64,000 nt of DNA, taken from contig JAYMGJ010000584.1 in NCBI GenBank assembly GCA_037178675.1, positions 1 to 64,000 of the forward strand. Direction: 5' to 3'. Positions 36,536-48,179 of the stretch are shown here, piece by piece; positions within the stretch are counted from its first letter, which is position 1; every line of letters begins with the position of its first letter. The notes under the pieces were generated by a model. That model saw only the letters and a list, made by a program, of their open reading frames with translations, did no database searches and had not been told where the DNA came from. A program made the position numbers and the translations under genes. Origin of the DNA: Scleroderma bovista. Its lineage: Eukaryota; Basidiomycota; Agaricomycetes; Boletales; Sclerodermataceae.

Positions 36536-37809
36536 CTATCCAGTATAACCCACCTTCTTTGTAAGTTCGTAAATTCTCCTTTGTCCCGCAAACAGAATGG
36601 CCGCCGTGAGTACACTCTGGATGAGCTTGCTCCCAATACCCTTGTATAGACCTTGTATGCCTTCTTCTTTCAAAATCGTGGCAAGGCCATGCAGAGAAGA
36701 CTTGTACCGGGATTGGCCCGCTTGAAGTCGACTCTTCACTACTCTGTAAGTGAAACCGACATGCGTCACGGTATGGAAGGGTTCAAAGATGTCCTCACGT
36801 ACATGTATGGGTATGTTACACCGGTTGCAACTGCCATTGGGTGGCACCCGTAAGGTCCTACATAAGATGACAAAGTATGAACGCAGACTCACCCAATTTG
36901 GACAAAGCACCAAGGAAGAAGTAGTCCCAATCACTAAGAACCGCAACAGCTTTAGAGAGCCCATGTGCACGGAGCTTTGCTGTGCGCCTCTTGACGAGGA
37001 GGTTCTTCAGTTGCTCAAAAATAGTGTACTGGATGACTGGGTTGATGACCAGGACCAAAGCTGGTCCAATTCCTCTCCAGAAACCAGCAACACCATTCTT
37101 GGAGAGTATGTCATGGACGGTCTCCATTACTCCGAGTTTCCTGCTCTTAGCTATTGGCGTAGAGACGTCGGGCTCCGAACTGCGGACTGCCTGCGATGTT
37201 TGGACAACCCATATGGGATTGCTGATGATAGTTGTCGTAGACCCTGTGGGCCAACACGTTTAGCATCCAGTCAAGCTCGCTTAGGTGCATATTCCAAGCA
37301 CCTGCAATAAGGCCAGTCAGCATGGACTCCAAGGTGCTCAATGCTTTTGGTCCCTCTCTGAAATTCAAAATGATTCCTCGCGAGCGTTCATAGAAGTAGT
37401 AATAAACGCTGGCATTGAACAAATCAGCATGCATTCAACTGCTACTATAGAACCAACTGTCAAACACACCCGTTCGTCACTGCGATTCCCACTAAGCTTG
37501 GGCTAAGACCACTGTAAAACGCCAGCGGTCCCTCACATTTGATGATGTCAAGGACTCTCTGTAAGACCGTCTGTACTCCTCGGTGTTACCTATAGTCCAA
37601 TGAGCCTGGAATTATTAATACTGACCTCTGAGTCGTTCTTCATCTCAACAGCAGCGCGAGTAGAGAGGACTACCAGGGGGCTGGAAAGAACAAAAGTTTA
37701 GTTCCAGAGGCATTAAGTTCAACGGCCATTGAGGTACTTGCTAGGTTGCTGTCATCGCCACTAACCCGCCCGTGGCCCCTGCGATGGCATGTATTGCGGA
37801 ATCGCTCAT
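36536..37809 (-). CDS. Mitochondrial-carrier family protein, peroxisomal PMP47/SLC25A17 type
   Basis: Six-helix membrane carrier with three repeats; the closest pattern is the peroxisomal adenine-nucleotide/CoA carrier. Start at 37809: MSDSAIHAIAGATGGLVAMT, then ATYPLVVLSTRAAVE, the first repeat signature, recovered only if the first intron (37741-37681) uses a GC donor (GCAAGT). Repeat 1 end: LDIIKCEGPLAFYSGLSPSL and VYYYFYERSRGIILNF. Repeat 2: STLESMLTGLIAG ... TTIISNPIWVVQTSQAVRSS, then ILSKNGVAGFWRGIGPALVL. Repeat 3: FFLGALSKL, VTYPYMVVKSRLQAGQSRYK, EEGIQGLYKGIGSKLIQSVL, TAAILFAGQRRIYELTKKV. The stop is at 36536-36538. SNPIWVV and the short first loop fit the PMP47 subfamily; the substrate is inference. 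Confidence 0.88.
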
Positions 37810-38037
37810 TATTGCTCAACTTGAAGAGGCGACTCGAAACAATGTGTATCGTGAGGGGGATAACAGCAGAGCACTCGATGCCATTGGACCTAGGTTTATC
37901 ACATGCTCTACCACTAACACGCGCCAACATTGTTATGCAAACTTTAAGCTAGAGGGTACATGAAGTATTATTACTATTAGGGCGAATCGCGGATACGAGA
38001 AAGGCCAATTGAATGCGATACATGAGACCAAACTAAA

Positions 38038-41000
38038 TCAACTCGACCCCTGATAAGTGCCATCCTGCAACTGTCTGACCAGCCTTTGCATGTCTTCTAC
38101 GTCTCTCTTGAAACCATTGGAACTCGAGGTAGCATCAACTTTTCCAGTACTGCTGGTGAACGCGCTATCTCCGGAGATCTGCTTTCCATCGTCTAAGGTA
38201 ACCCATCTATCCAGCTGAGCGATGATAGCATCCGCTTTTAGCCGGTAATGGGTACGAATCACATCGCCAAATGGTTCTGGCGGGTTCTTCAGGTTTCCCA
38301 ACATCTGCTTTCAGGTCAAGCGGCGCCTGAGATGCACATTAGAATACCCTTACCGCAACTCTAACGACCATACGACGGACGTTCGCTGAATCTGTAGGAA
38401 TTAGTGATGGTAACCAAAGTCAGTGATTTGGCTGACTTACAGGCTTTGGATTGTGGGGATCCCCCTCCGTTCGCCCATCCAGGCTCGTTCAAATACGGTT
38501 CATCGCACAAGATCATCGATTGGATAGAAATGAGAACCTGTGCGGATATCGGTTAGATGACCAATTTGCTTGACACCATCCTTCCGACCTGTAATAGTGT
38601 GGACCGGCCAGAAACCCAACCTGGACCGGACCATGTGCCAAGCAGTGACAGACAAACTTTGCCATCCTGAAGGGGACCGGTGAGTGGTCGCGAACACATC
38701 AAGCCTCGATGCCACTCACTGCATACAAGTTAGGGTTGAAGCGATATTTTCCACCGTTTGTCTTTGTAAAGGGTCAAAGAGGGGCCTCGAGCAGACATGA
38801 AATGAGTTACCGTTAAATACTTTACGCTAGGTGGGGTATTGTTGTAGGTTGGCCCGAGGAATATATCAAACAAAAAGCTGCGCCAGTCCAGCAAAGCAAA
38901 CAAAAACGTTGTCAGATGTACTTACCATCCATCTTGGTATCTGAACCGACAGCGTTAGGTAGGGGGCTAGTAATCAAAACGGCACTTACGGTGTTCCATC
39001 TGGACCAATGATCAGTGCCTTGATAATATCCACACGATTCTCGTCTACTCTCAAAAATACCGAGGAGCCCCAAGATACGGGAAGGTTCGTGGTAAGGACT
39101 GCCAACTGGAAAGGATGACGACTTAGCGAAAGACAATGAATAGCATGTGCTTTCATACCTCCTTCGCGATGGCGAGGGATCGCTTCGGGAAATCGGAATT
39201 TGCCATCATCCGAGCCTCAGCATTGAAGAAGAACTTGTAGTGTGGAATAGATTCCACATCGTTGTCACTGTCTGGAGTAGGTAGGGTAAGATCGCAGTAT
39301 TCGAAGCGTACTTGAGTCGCCCAATCGAGATACGTTTTCCTCCGATCGTCATCTGTCTCCCCAGCCTTGATAGAGGCATGGTCAAATGTAGATGATGTCA
39401 AGATCTTGGGTAGTGACGCATGCAGACGATCAACAAAAGCATCACCCTTCGTTTCTCGGAGGGAGCGATCGATGGCATTCGCAGTTGCAAGAATTCGGTT
39501 ACAGAAAGTGAGCAGCTTTTCATTCTCATCGCCCAGCGCCGGCGAGGTCTCTTTTTCCTTACCCTTGCCTTTCGCTGTCATGCGCTTCTGTTCTTCAGTC
39601 ATTTCCTCCTTCACTTGTTCGGCTGACTTGACCCCTTCCAGACCCTTGATAGCCGCACGAGCTTGGATCACAATAGACTCGAGTAGTTCTCGAGGACCAG
39701 CACTACCCTCATATACGATGGCGCGTTCGCGAATAATTGACTTGCCATCCACTGCTTTTTTAGGCGCGACAGACTTGACTGACGAAACAACCATTATGGG
39801 CATTGCCATCATGCTGGCCAAGGCTTCGTGATTGGACACGGTCTAAAATAGAACGTATTAACGAGCAGGGTTACTTTAAACGAATCCCAACACATTACCT
39901 CCAACCATTCAAATAGTTCAAAATAGAGAACCGAGCGATCTGACATGTCTGTCAAAGAATCATTTCGCAGAAGAGTAGAGCACAAAGAGTTGAACCGTCT
40001 CCGAAGATGCGCCAAGGCAGTAGGGTGAACCATGTAGTCGCTGGTGAGGGCGCCTCCTTCTCTACGAAGTGACGGCAGATAGACACGTATTTCAGACAGT
40101 AGAGAACCGATCTTTGCATCCTTCACCCGCTGCTGAGCTTGGGCTTCGACTTGGCCGGAAGTCTGTCTGTGGTCAGCGCATGCTTTGCTCGTTCAATGAG
40201 GTCATGCTCACGTCCTCGCGCTGATCACCTGCATATCCAATCCCACCTTTGGCTTTCCGTCCTACTGGATATATGTAATAAGGATCAATCTCGTCGTCAT
40301 CTCCAGTTGGGGTGGAGTGGACATGGAGCTTCCGCTTCTTATTGGATTTGGATCTCTGTGCACCCTGGCTATTATCGCCAGTGGGCTGTTGTCTTTGCTC
40401 AGCAAAGGCAGTCTCCAACATTACAAGCCCGACACCGAGTATAACGCCTTGCGTATTCGAACAATGAAACAGGCTGACATCCACACTGGATGCGGATGAG
40501 CGATTGTGACTTGAATTAATGGTTTCACCGCAAGCAAAGCAGAATTCGATGTTGCAAGAGGGGCATACTCGTTTAACAATGCCACGGAGATGCTCGAGAT
40601 AAGAAGAAAACTCGGACTGATTACAGTAAGAGACCATCGAATATGTTGGCGATAAGTATATATACTCACGAGTAATGGAAAGAAGTCGCTCTTCTTCCTA
40701 GGGACCTTATAACCGCATGCTTGCGGGCAGGTGCAACTGTTGGTACACAAATAGTCGTAAAGGGCGAAAAGAAAGGCTTGTTCGTTGCCCTCCGGGCAAC
40801 CCTTCATCCATTGACCCTGAGTCATGAGTTTGACTGGCTCCGGAGCAGTAGACAGCGTAATAAATTCAGCTTCCTCTTCAACTTCAATGACCTCCTCCCG
40901 GCGTTCCTTGGAAAAGAAGATGCCTATTGTGCCATAAATGTGCATAAACCGCAGTCGTACACGCGCACTTGCCTGCATAGGGATCTACTTCACCCGTCTT

Positions 41001-41476
41001 TGGCCGAGCCTCGTGGTCTGTATCATAATCTACATAATCTTCGACTGGAAAGTAACTGAGAATGAATGAATGTCACACGCAATAGGGTTGGGTACCCACT
41101 GTCGTCTTCACTATCATCATCTATCATATCCTGATCGTCGTCCGCATCTTCTGGTGTCTGGAAAGCAAACATGAACAACAGATGATGGCATGCACAAGCT
41201 AAGGACGTACAGACGGCTGAGGGGTGCGTGAGGGAGTGATGATTGATGTTATCGGTGGATGCATGCGCACGTCCTCGTCCCCGTTTCCATCCTGTGCGTC
41301 GGCGAACTCGCCATCGAAGATGTGTTCGGCGGCTTCCATGACGTCCCTGTATTTCTGTAGTGCTGCCCGGGCTTGTGGTAGTGTGGCGCCCTGGTGGTGA
41401 TCGCTTCATCGGTGCAGTAAATGCAGGACACGAAGATGCTTACCATTTCGATAAGCTGTTCTAACTGCCTGTCCAT
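38038..41476 (-). CDS. Large ubiquitin-conjugating protein: UBA + Cys-rich (IBR-like) + UBC (BIRC6/UBE2O-like)
   Basis: Multi-domain ubiquitin enzyme. It opens at 41476 with MDRQLEQLIEM and, over an intron, GATLPQARAALQKYRDVMEA, a UBA domain. An acidic stretch follows (DADDDQDMIDDDSEDDSG). A Cys/His cluster spans about 40500-40760: CTNSCTCPQACGYKVPRKKS, YCNQSEFSSYLEHLRG and RVCPSCNIEFCFACGE, similar to half of an RBR IBR/RING2. A helical region follows (EIRVYLPSLRREGGALTSDY; YFELFEWLETVSNHEALASM). The E2 core is at about 38470-39000: GGKYRFNPNLYA, DGKVCLSLLGTWSGPGWVSG, with the active Cys codon at 38652-38654, and IQSMILCDEPYLNEPGW. The LLGTW-x-GPGW pattern marks the large BIRC6/UBE2O type. 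Ends LQDGTYQGSS. About 900-1,000 residues, many introns. Confidence 0.8.
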
Positions 41477-41762
41477 GATGAACTAAGGAGTCAACGCCAG
41501 TGGAAGAGATCAGTACTAGGGTTACTGTGTGATGGTCACGCGTGACACCAGTACGGTCACGTCCCTTATGAGTGGTAGTGCTCGTAGTGCAATGGCAGAT
41601 GCAAACGTGTATAGAATATGTTTTCTGCGAGAAAGATAAAGATGTAGGATGCTGGGCTGATCAGCCCGCGAGAGACATTTGGCACACGTGCGAGTGGATG
41701 TGACTGCGTACTGGATGACTCGACCGCGTCTCCGCACGCCAACAACAAGTTGGCTCTCCTCC
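41477..41762. promoter_or_regulatory. Shared promoter, UBC protein (-) / NEM1 (+)
   Basis: 286 bases between divergent start codons. Contains CACGCGTGACACC and CACACGTGCGAG elements (CACGTG-like). No clear TATA. Confidence 0.4.
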
Positions 41763-43184
41763 ATGAACTCGCTTGCCTACGTATCCCGCCAGTTCGATGT
41801 CTTGTTCTCTCCGCGTACTCCACCATCCACCCCGGTCACCGAGTCTCCGCCATTCCTCAGACGTCGTGGTTCCGATTCGTACTCCCTGATACGCACCAAG
41901 TCTTCACCCAGCTATTCTTTCCTTGTACCCGACTCTCCCTCAGACACACCTAGCCAGTCTCGTTTTAAACGCTCGTACTCCTCACCATCTGGGTTCTTTC
42001 CTTCTCCCTTACCTTCCCCGCCTCCTCTTCCCGTCGACCCTGCCACTCCTCCACAGGCACGGCTCAGACTCGGGAGCGCTTGGAGGCGTATATTCCTCGT
42101 CCGTGTTTTCGTGCTTGCATGGAACGCCCTATGTACATCCTGGACCTCTTCAACACCACGAGAAATCGAAGGAAAAGCCAAGGATGCCATCGTCGAAGCG
42201 TCCATCCAGGAAAAATCACTCCACGTCAACGACGAATCTTCACCATCACCTTTTCCTTCTATCCCCCAATTGCCCACTTCAGATACCCTCCATTCTTCCC
42301 ACCTGCTTTCCAAGACAGATGTATCACTACCCACTCTCCCTCCGTCTCCTACTCCCGATTCTGTTCCTGCATCACAACCACACCCGCCCTCTCCACCAGT
42401 TCAAGATACGACATCCCATGTTTCCACCCCCACGATGGCACACAAGACTCCATTTCATCTTCCAAAAACTTTAGTGCTCGATCTCGATGAGACTCTCATT
42501 CACTCCACCTCAAAACCCTTGTCTCATTCATCTGGTCCTTTCGGTCTTCTTGGCTTTGGCAGGCGCAACAAGGGTTATACAGTTGAAGTGGTCCTAGGTG
42601 GCCGTAGCACTCTATATCATGTCTATAAGAGACCCTTCGTAGATTACTTTCTCCGCAAGGTAATGATCTTATTCCACCGTTATCTGCCCCTGACGATCGG
42701 ATTTCTCCAGGTATCCGGTTGGTATACACTAGTCGTCTTCACCGCGTCCATGCAGGAGTATGCCGATCCCGTAATAGACTGGTTAGATGCTGGCCGTGGC
42801 ATTCTCACACGTAGATTTTTCCGCGAGGTCCGTCCCTACTTGCTTACACTTCCATTCTGTCAACATTCCATGTCTAGTCTTGCACGCTCCTCCCAAATGG
42901 TTCATACACCAAGGATCTGTCCGTCGTAGAGCAAGATCTTTCCCGTGTTTGTCTAGTTGATAATTCTCCCATTAGCTATCGTGCAAACCAAGGTTATCTG
43001 TTTCCTGTTTCTCCAAGTTAACATGTCACTAACATATTTTCCTCTAGCAAACGGAATACCCATAGAAGGTTGGACTCACGATCTATCTGATGAAGCCTTA
43101 CTTGATCTGCTGCCGATCCTCGATTCTTTGCGCTTCACGTCCGATGTTCGCAGGGTGTTGGGCCTCCGGGGCTTCGCTTCGTAG
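41763..43184 (+). CDS. NEM1: NEM1/CTDNEP1-type FCP1-domain phosphatase
   Basis: Catalytic subunit of the Nem1-Spo7 phosphatase, which activates the lipin Pah1 at the nuclear/ER membrane. Start [20 protein letters not shown]; a Ser/Pro-rich region follows, then a hydrophobic segment ([20 protein letters not shown]) that can anchor in the membrane, then a second Pro/Ser linker. The HAD/FCP1 domain opens [17 protein letters not shown] (DLDETL at about 42481-42498), where the first Asp is the nucleophile. It continues [13 protein letters not shown], an intron, [40 protein letters not shown] and [20 protein letters not shown], ending LRGFAS at 43184. Three or four introns in the catalytic half. 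Confidence 0.92.
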
Positions 43185-43448
43185 TTCCTACTCTGTTACA
43201 TCGTCGATGCTGTCAACACATTACCCCGTTATCACTCAAGTTCACCACCACCATACAGAACATCAATGTAACATAACTTACTAATTGCTTATCGTGTACA
43301 TTGTCGATTTTGCAACACGACTACAAGTCGGCAACCAGTACATGCGCGGTGTGATTATGGTGGGGAGAAAGGGATATATGTGTAGATAAAAAGAAACACG
43401 AGTAAGGGGTCGTAAGGGGAAAGAAGTAGATAAAGGGTCGTCCAGGTA

Positions 43449-44317
43449 TTACATGGCCAGTGCAGCCTGTAATTCCTTGAGTTGTGCCTCCTCGTCGTCC
43501 TCTACAGCAGGAACTGCGACACCTGCAACAGCATGAGTGGACAATACCCAAGAACAGAAGATTATGAACTCACGGATTTCTTTTTTCCGCGCACTATCTG
43601 GGATGTGTACGGGAACAGGATCCGCGCCAAGTAGACGTTCGTCCAAAACCTGTTGCTCCATCTGCTCAAGCTCCAACTTGAGCTCGTCCTAAAAACAGTT
43701 AATTATGGCAGATTCAATAGGAAACATGTGTTTACCTCGTCGAGTTGGTTATCCAAGGGGTTAGATATAGCCTCAGCAATTTCATTCGCGATATCCCTCT
43801 GTTCGGCAATCTTAGACATCGTAGAATCAACCTTGTCCATGGTCCTGGAACTATTGTGAGCTTTAAAGCCAAGTGTACACGCAGGGGAGCACGAACATAT
43901 TGCCATGGATAGCACCGAGTGCATCAGCTGCCTTCCTCATAGCTTGCATGGTCTCTGCATTCAAATTAGCCGATTCTAGAGTATTCATCTGCATCTCCAG
44001 TTGCAGTCGTGTCCCAGCTAATCTATCCAACTCCGCCTCGCTAGCTTTCTTCCTGCGAAGTGCCTGGGTTGCGACTGCCGTTGGGAGCGTCTAGTTGCAT
44101 CAGAGTGACCAGGCTAACGAGTAGTCGTCGACGCACCAGCCTTGTTCGACACTGCGTTCGCCTTGGCTTTCTTGATTTCCTCGTCGATCTTCTTCTGTAG
44201 ATATTCCTCCTTCTTCTCTATCATCTGCAGCTGCTGCCTCAGCCCCACAATTGCGTCTCGAGCGGCCTGCTTGGAATCCCGCCTCCCACCAAAGTACGAC
44301 ATGAATGAGGACATCAT
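43449..44317 (-). CDS. SNF7: ESCRT-III subunit SNF7/VPS32
   Basis: Core polymer of ESCRT-III, needed for multivesicular-body sorting and membrane scission. Start at 44317 or 44314 (MMSSFMSYFGGRRDSKQAAR); then IVGLRQQLQMIEKKEEYLQK and KIDEEIKKAKANAVSNK (helix 1-2), an intron, TQALRRKKASEAELDRLAGT, LQLEMQMNTLESANLNAETM, QAMRKAADALGAIHGN, KVDSTMSKIAEQRDIANEIA and DELKLELEQMEQQVLDERLL. The end EEAQLKELQAALAM carries the C-terminal MIM-type helix. Stop at 43449-43451. About 220 residues as usual. A degenerate copy of its 5' half lies about 1.1 kb upstream. Confidence 0.95.
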
Positions 44318-45104
44318 AATTGAATGCCAGCTAACGAGTAAAAGGAAGCGTTCGAACAAAGGGTGCAAGAGTCGACGCTGCGGTGGATGCGTCCCCAGGA
44401 AAGCACAGTGATAATCAAATAAGGAAATCGTCGCCCCTCGACGCCTCAACCAACGTCCAATTACATAAATTATGGTACTACGTCCTTAGTGCAGATTTGA
44501 ATCGTTCAAAAGCAGACAATCTCGACGGGTGGGATCCCGGTCACACCACTCTCTTGAACGTTCTCAGTGAACACAACCGCGAGAGCGCGAACTACAGTGA
44601 CGCGCCAGCAGTTGCCCATTACGCTAGCCGGACTACCGTTCTCAGGGACAGACAGGCTATCGAATATTGTATACTAGATCTCCCCGTATGTCGCGCTGTC
44701 ACGAAGGAGATACAATGAGGATTTTGATGAAACGTCTCTTCACCCAACGTCCCAGTGATTATCTGCGGCAAGCGGACGAGCGCCTGGATGAGTCGGCGAC
44801 GAAACGGCGTGGGAACGTGCGTCTTATCCAGTCTCCTGTCCCCATGTTCGCTGTATTCTGTTGGCTCATCGATATCCTTGGGTGGACGACGTCGGCACGT
44901 TCTTACAAGACACGCTCATGGACATGTTGGGCATATGTAGTGGCGAACGTTGTAGTGCGCCCGCAATAGCTTCGTAGAGATATGTCGCGCACTGCGTGTA
45001 ATAACAACCTAACCTTAGTCTGGACGCAACATGCTCACTCAATGCCGCTGGCCAAACGCAAACACCCGTGTAGCCGTTCACCTTCAGCTTAGCTATATAG
45101 AACC
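44318..45104. other. Intergenic between SNF7 and its decayed copy
   Basis: About 790 bases. The first 170 are the SNF7 promoter and leader, which also have a partial match beyond the decayed copy (about 45480-45600). Nothing else recognised. Confidence 0.4.
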
Positions 45105-45610
45105 TTCAGTGTTCGCGTTCCCTGTAATCTCTCCAACTCGGTCTCGCTGGCCGTCTTCCTGCGAAGTGTTTCAGTTGCGACTATCGTTGGAAGCATTTGG
45201 GTGACCGGGCGAACAGGTTGTTATCGACGGACCAGCCAGCACCAGCTTTATTCGATTGCACTCAGCTTGGTTTCCTTTCTCTTCGCGTCGATCTTCTTTT
45301 CCTTCTCTATCATCTGTCTCAGCGTCACGAATCAGAATCACTCACGATAGCCTCTCGGGAGGACTGCGTGGCATCCCGCCTTCCCTCAAAGTATGACACG
45401 AATGACAACACGAGTGCCAGCTAACAAGTAACGAGAAACTTCAGAACGGGTGTGAAAGTCTTTGATGTGGGTTACTACGGACATGAATTAATGACCACTG
45501 ATATGCAAATAAGGAATCTAAGCCCCTCAAGCACCACTATATTATGGGTATCTAACAGCATGCAGTGTCCATCAATAGACTGGGATTAAGTGAGATTTAA
45601 ATCAGTGCTC
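45105..45610 (-). pseudogene. Decayed partial duplicate of the SNF7 5' half and promoter
   Basis: The + strand at about 45120-45440 lines up with 44015-44360 of the SNF7 gene at an offset of about 1,097 bases. Shared blocks include CTTCCTGCGAAGTG, TTGCGACT, TCGATCTTCTT, TTCTCTATCATCTG, CATCCCGCCT (ATCCCGCCT in SNF7), CAAAGTA and GTGCCAGCTAAC (ATGCCAGCTAAC in SNF7). The copy lacks the two start codons (ATGATG) and has several small deletions that break the frame, including one in the EEYLQKKIDEE region. Upstream sequence is also shared (CAAATAAGGAA..., ...GCCCCTC), so promoter plus first exons were duplicated together. The 3' half of SNF7 was not found in the copy. By eye the best blocks are some 70-80% identical. 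Not expected to make ESCRT protein. Confidence 0.8.
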
Positions 45611-45675
45611 CTTGTGCTCTACGGTGCTGTTGGAGGGTTACCATTCTTATTCCTGGGAACTAATCAGAAATATAC

Positions 45676-46917
45676 TCACTCCTCTTCGTCACTGCGATCA
45701 TCTGATGCACCTTGACCAGTCAAGACGCGCCACGCCACCCGACATATCATCCAGAACCAAACTATTTGGATTATCTTTGATTGCGGTCAGTAAGAACAGG
45801 CGGGATGTGGTCACCGCGAATTTACCTGTAGGGCAACGAGCAATGCAACGAAGGTCTTGATTGAAAAATCAGAGAAATATATACCCCGCTCAGGTGCCCA
45901 CACTATCTCCGGCACGAGTCGAACAGAGTCGAACCAAGCCGACTTGATAACAATGAGGAACAGGACGTGTCGAGTGACAAACCACGATATGAGGAACCAG
46001 GTAAAAGTGATGTCGCATAGCGTATACAGGGCAATGTATCGCAACATTTTGGCAGTCTGAGGTAGCGGTTAGCATCAGACTCATGTTCATGACAAGAAGT
46101 ATTACGCACGGATAGAAAGACGTCACAGGGGTCCATTAGCACCAGAATGAGACAACCAATGCGAGTGTAGTTGTAGAAGTAACTTGCAACCAGGAGGATG
46201 ATCGTGATAATATGATGCATCATCATTTGGACATGATCTTTTCTACGCGCCTCTGCATTGAGGATCAAAATTTGATGGAGATAAAACGCAGTTTGGGAAA
46301 GATAGTAAAACTTGAGGACACCGGGAAGGGGAATGTGGGGATAATTCACCCAGAGGTCTGAGGGATCTAAAACGCGAGTGGGGAGTTGGCTATAAACATA
46401 CTAGACGTGCCGAGGACCAGTCAGAAATGGATAACAAACGTCAGGAAATGCTCACCATGCCATACAAAACCTGGGTGGAGTAGTATGTTGCTGACCATCC
46501 CTGCTCCGCGAACCTCAGGACACTTCTATGTATCTTTCGTGCTTCTTTCCTGGTCATGATTAGAGGCGCATGCTGCTTGCTGGGATGCTGGACGTGTCCA
46601 TTCTGAGCCGAAGCTGACCCGTTTGTAACGCCGTTGCTGATGACGCTTGTCTCAGCTTTACAGCGCCGCGATCTCTCCCAGTCGCGGGTAAGCTTCCATC
46701 TTGCAAATGGTTCTAAGATGTAGATCCGCGTTAGGTCGCGCAGAATAGCCATAACGGCTATGAATGATATGATCAAACATCCGTCCAAGAGGCCAGTGTT
46801 GTAGTACGCGGAGTCGTGAAAAGAGTCAGTAAAGACGGGACTGTCCGTGGGATATGAGAGTGTAAAGAATGGAATGATGAAGGACTGGAGCCATGCTGGG
46901 GCCTGGAGGGTGTTCAT
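45676..46917 (-). CDS. LAG1: Ceramide synthase LAG1/LAC1 (TLC domain)
   Basis: ER acyl-CoA-dependent sphingoid-base N-acyltransferase. Start chosen at 46917 (MNTLQAPAWLQSFIIPFFTL); an in-frame ATG at 47121 would add 68 residues that do not look conserved. Membrane segments include DGCLIISFIAVMAILRDLTR, then MTRKEARKIHRSVLRFAEQG and SATYYSTQVLYGM. The Lag1 motif lies at about 46110-46240: QMMMHHIITIILLVASYFYN and YTRIGCLILVLMDPCDVFL, with the two adjacent His and the Asp of the active site. After two introns the last membrane span IIQIVWFWMICRVAWRVLTG leads to an acidic tail DDRSDEEE and the stop at 45676, the type of tail phosphorylated by CK2 in yeast Lag1. Confidence 0.93.
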
Positions 46918-47236
46918 CGGAATGTTTTGCAGCAAGCCGTCAAAAATTTCATGGACAGAAGACGAACGTGTCTCTGCTGTAATTTTGCACTTGTTTTGTC
47001 CCGTTACGTTTTCTGCCGCTAAAACACGACGGAGAGAGAACAAACTGGGCGGAACAACAGAGGAAGAGGGTATGCAAGCTTGATGTCGACGAAGCTGTAA
47101 AACCAACCGTGTAGTTAACACCCTTTATGTACTGTAATGCGTAGGGTTGCTTGGAGGACGGCCATGAGACTCTCCTTCCCGATCGGGATTTGGCCGCCTC
47201 CTTCGACCAACGCAACAACCTTGCGAAATACCTATC
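46918..47236. promoter_or_regulatory. Shared promoter, LAG1 (-) / U1A-U2B'' (+)
   Basis: 319 bases between the chosen start codons. The LAG1 frame stays open upstream to 47121, so part may be 5' UTR or an N-terminal extension. Confidence 0.4.
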
Positions 47237-48179
47237 ATGTCGCATCCAAATACGACATTGTATGTCAATAATCTCAACGACAAGGTCAACAAGGAGGAGC
47301 TACGCTCACAGTTGTATGCCCTTTTCACGACATACGGAAAAATAATCGACATCGTCGCATCAAAAGGACCCAAAATGAAGGGTCAAGCATTCGTTGTCTT
47401 CGTCGACCTTGCTTCAGCCACCACCGCAATGAGGGCTTGCGAAGGTATGATATTCTATGACAAGCCAATGGTGAGTCTTATCCGAATGCAGCGAACCAAA
47501 TGTCCAGTGATGCATGACGATTGTTCAGCATATGAGCTACGCCAAAACAAAATCATATGCAACCTCACGTAGAGAAGATCCCGAATTCGTCCCTCCAACA
47601 TCTGTGCACGCTCGTCCAGATGTTGCACGCATAGGAAAATTTACCGTCTCGTCGCTGGATAAACGGCAACGAACGGAAGACTCAACGGACGGTCAGCCCC
47701 AGGCCAAGCGGGACAAGTCACAAGACGATAGTGATGATGGCGAGGAGATGGAGATTGATGAAGACGAAGAGAAGGAACAGCAACATCGGGGATCAGGTAT
47801 GTCATCATCATCCATCTATCTGTGGGAGAACTCTTTTACGACTTATCTACGAAGTCGCCACCCCCACAATACAGCACCCAGCTGCATCCCTATTATGTAC
47901 GAATTTACCACAAGAAGTGACCGACGACGTCCTTTCGGTTCTGTTCCAGCAGTACGTAATGTACGGTGTATGTGTCCGAAGTATAACAACCTTGCGAATA
48001 GGTATCGCGGCTTCCAATCGACGCATGTCACGCAAGCACCGACCCCAAATGCGACAGGTGCAAAGGTCAAAATGGCACAAGTATTCTTCGAATCTCCGGA
48101 ATTAGCTTCTGTTGCGAAGGAAGCCTTAGATGGTTTCACCCTTAAGAAGGGATGGCAAATGAGTGTCGCCTATATCTGA
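47237..48179 (+). CDS. U1A/U2B''-type snRNP protein with two RRMs
   Basis: Spliceosomal RNA-binding protein of the U1A/U2B''/SNF family. RRM1: TTLYVNNLNDKVNKEELRSQ (RNP2 = LYVNNL), LYALFTTYGKIIDIVASKGP, KMKGQAFVVFVDLASATTAM (RNP1), then over an intron at about 47470-47529 HMSYAKTKSYATS. A charged linker follows with a nuclear-signal-like KRQRTED ... QAKRDKSQDDSDDGEEMEID. RRM2: SLLCTNLPQEVTDDVLSVLF, then QQYRGFQSTHVTQAPTPNA over an intron with donor GTACGT, and AQVFFESPELASVAKEALDG, ending KKGWQMSVAYI at 48179. Four exons or so. Which of the two snRNPs it serves cannot be told; fungi often have one protein of this type. Confidence 0.9.

Noticed and set aside
36314..36649. 111-codon frame on +, antisense to the last exon of the carrier gene
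   Set aside because: Largely the shadow of a coding exon plus spacer; no features.
42080..42490. Long alternative frames inside NEM1
   Set aside because: Out of frame with the FCP1 domain; caused by Pro/Ser codon bias.
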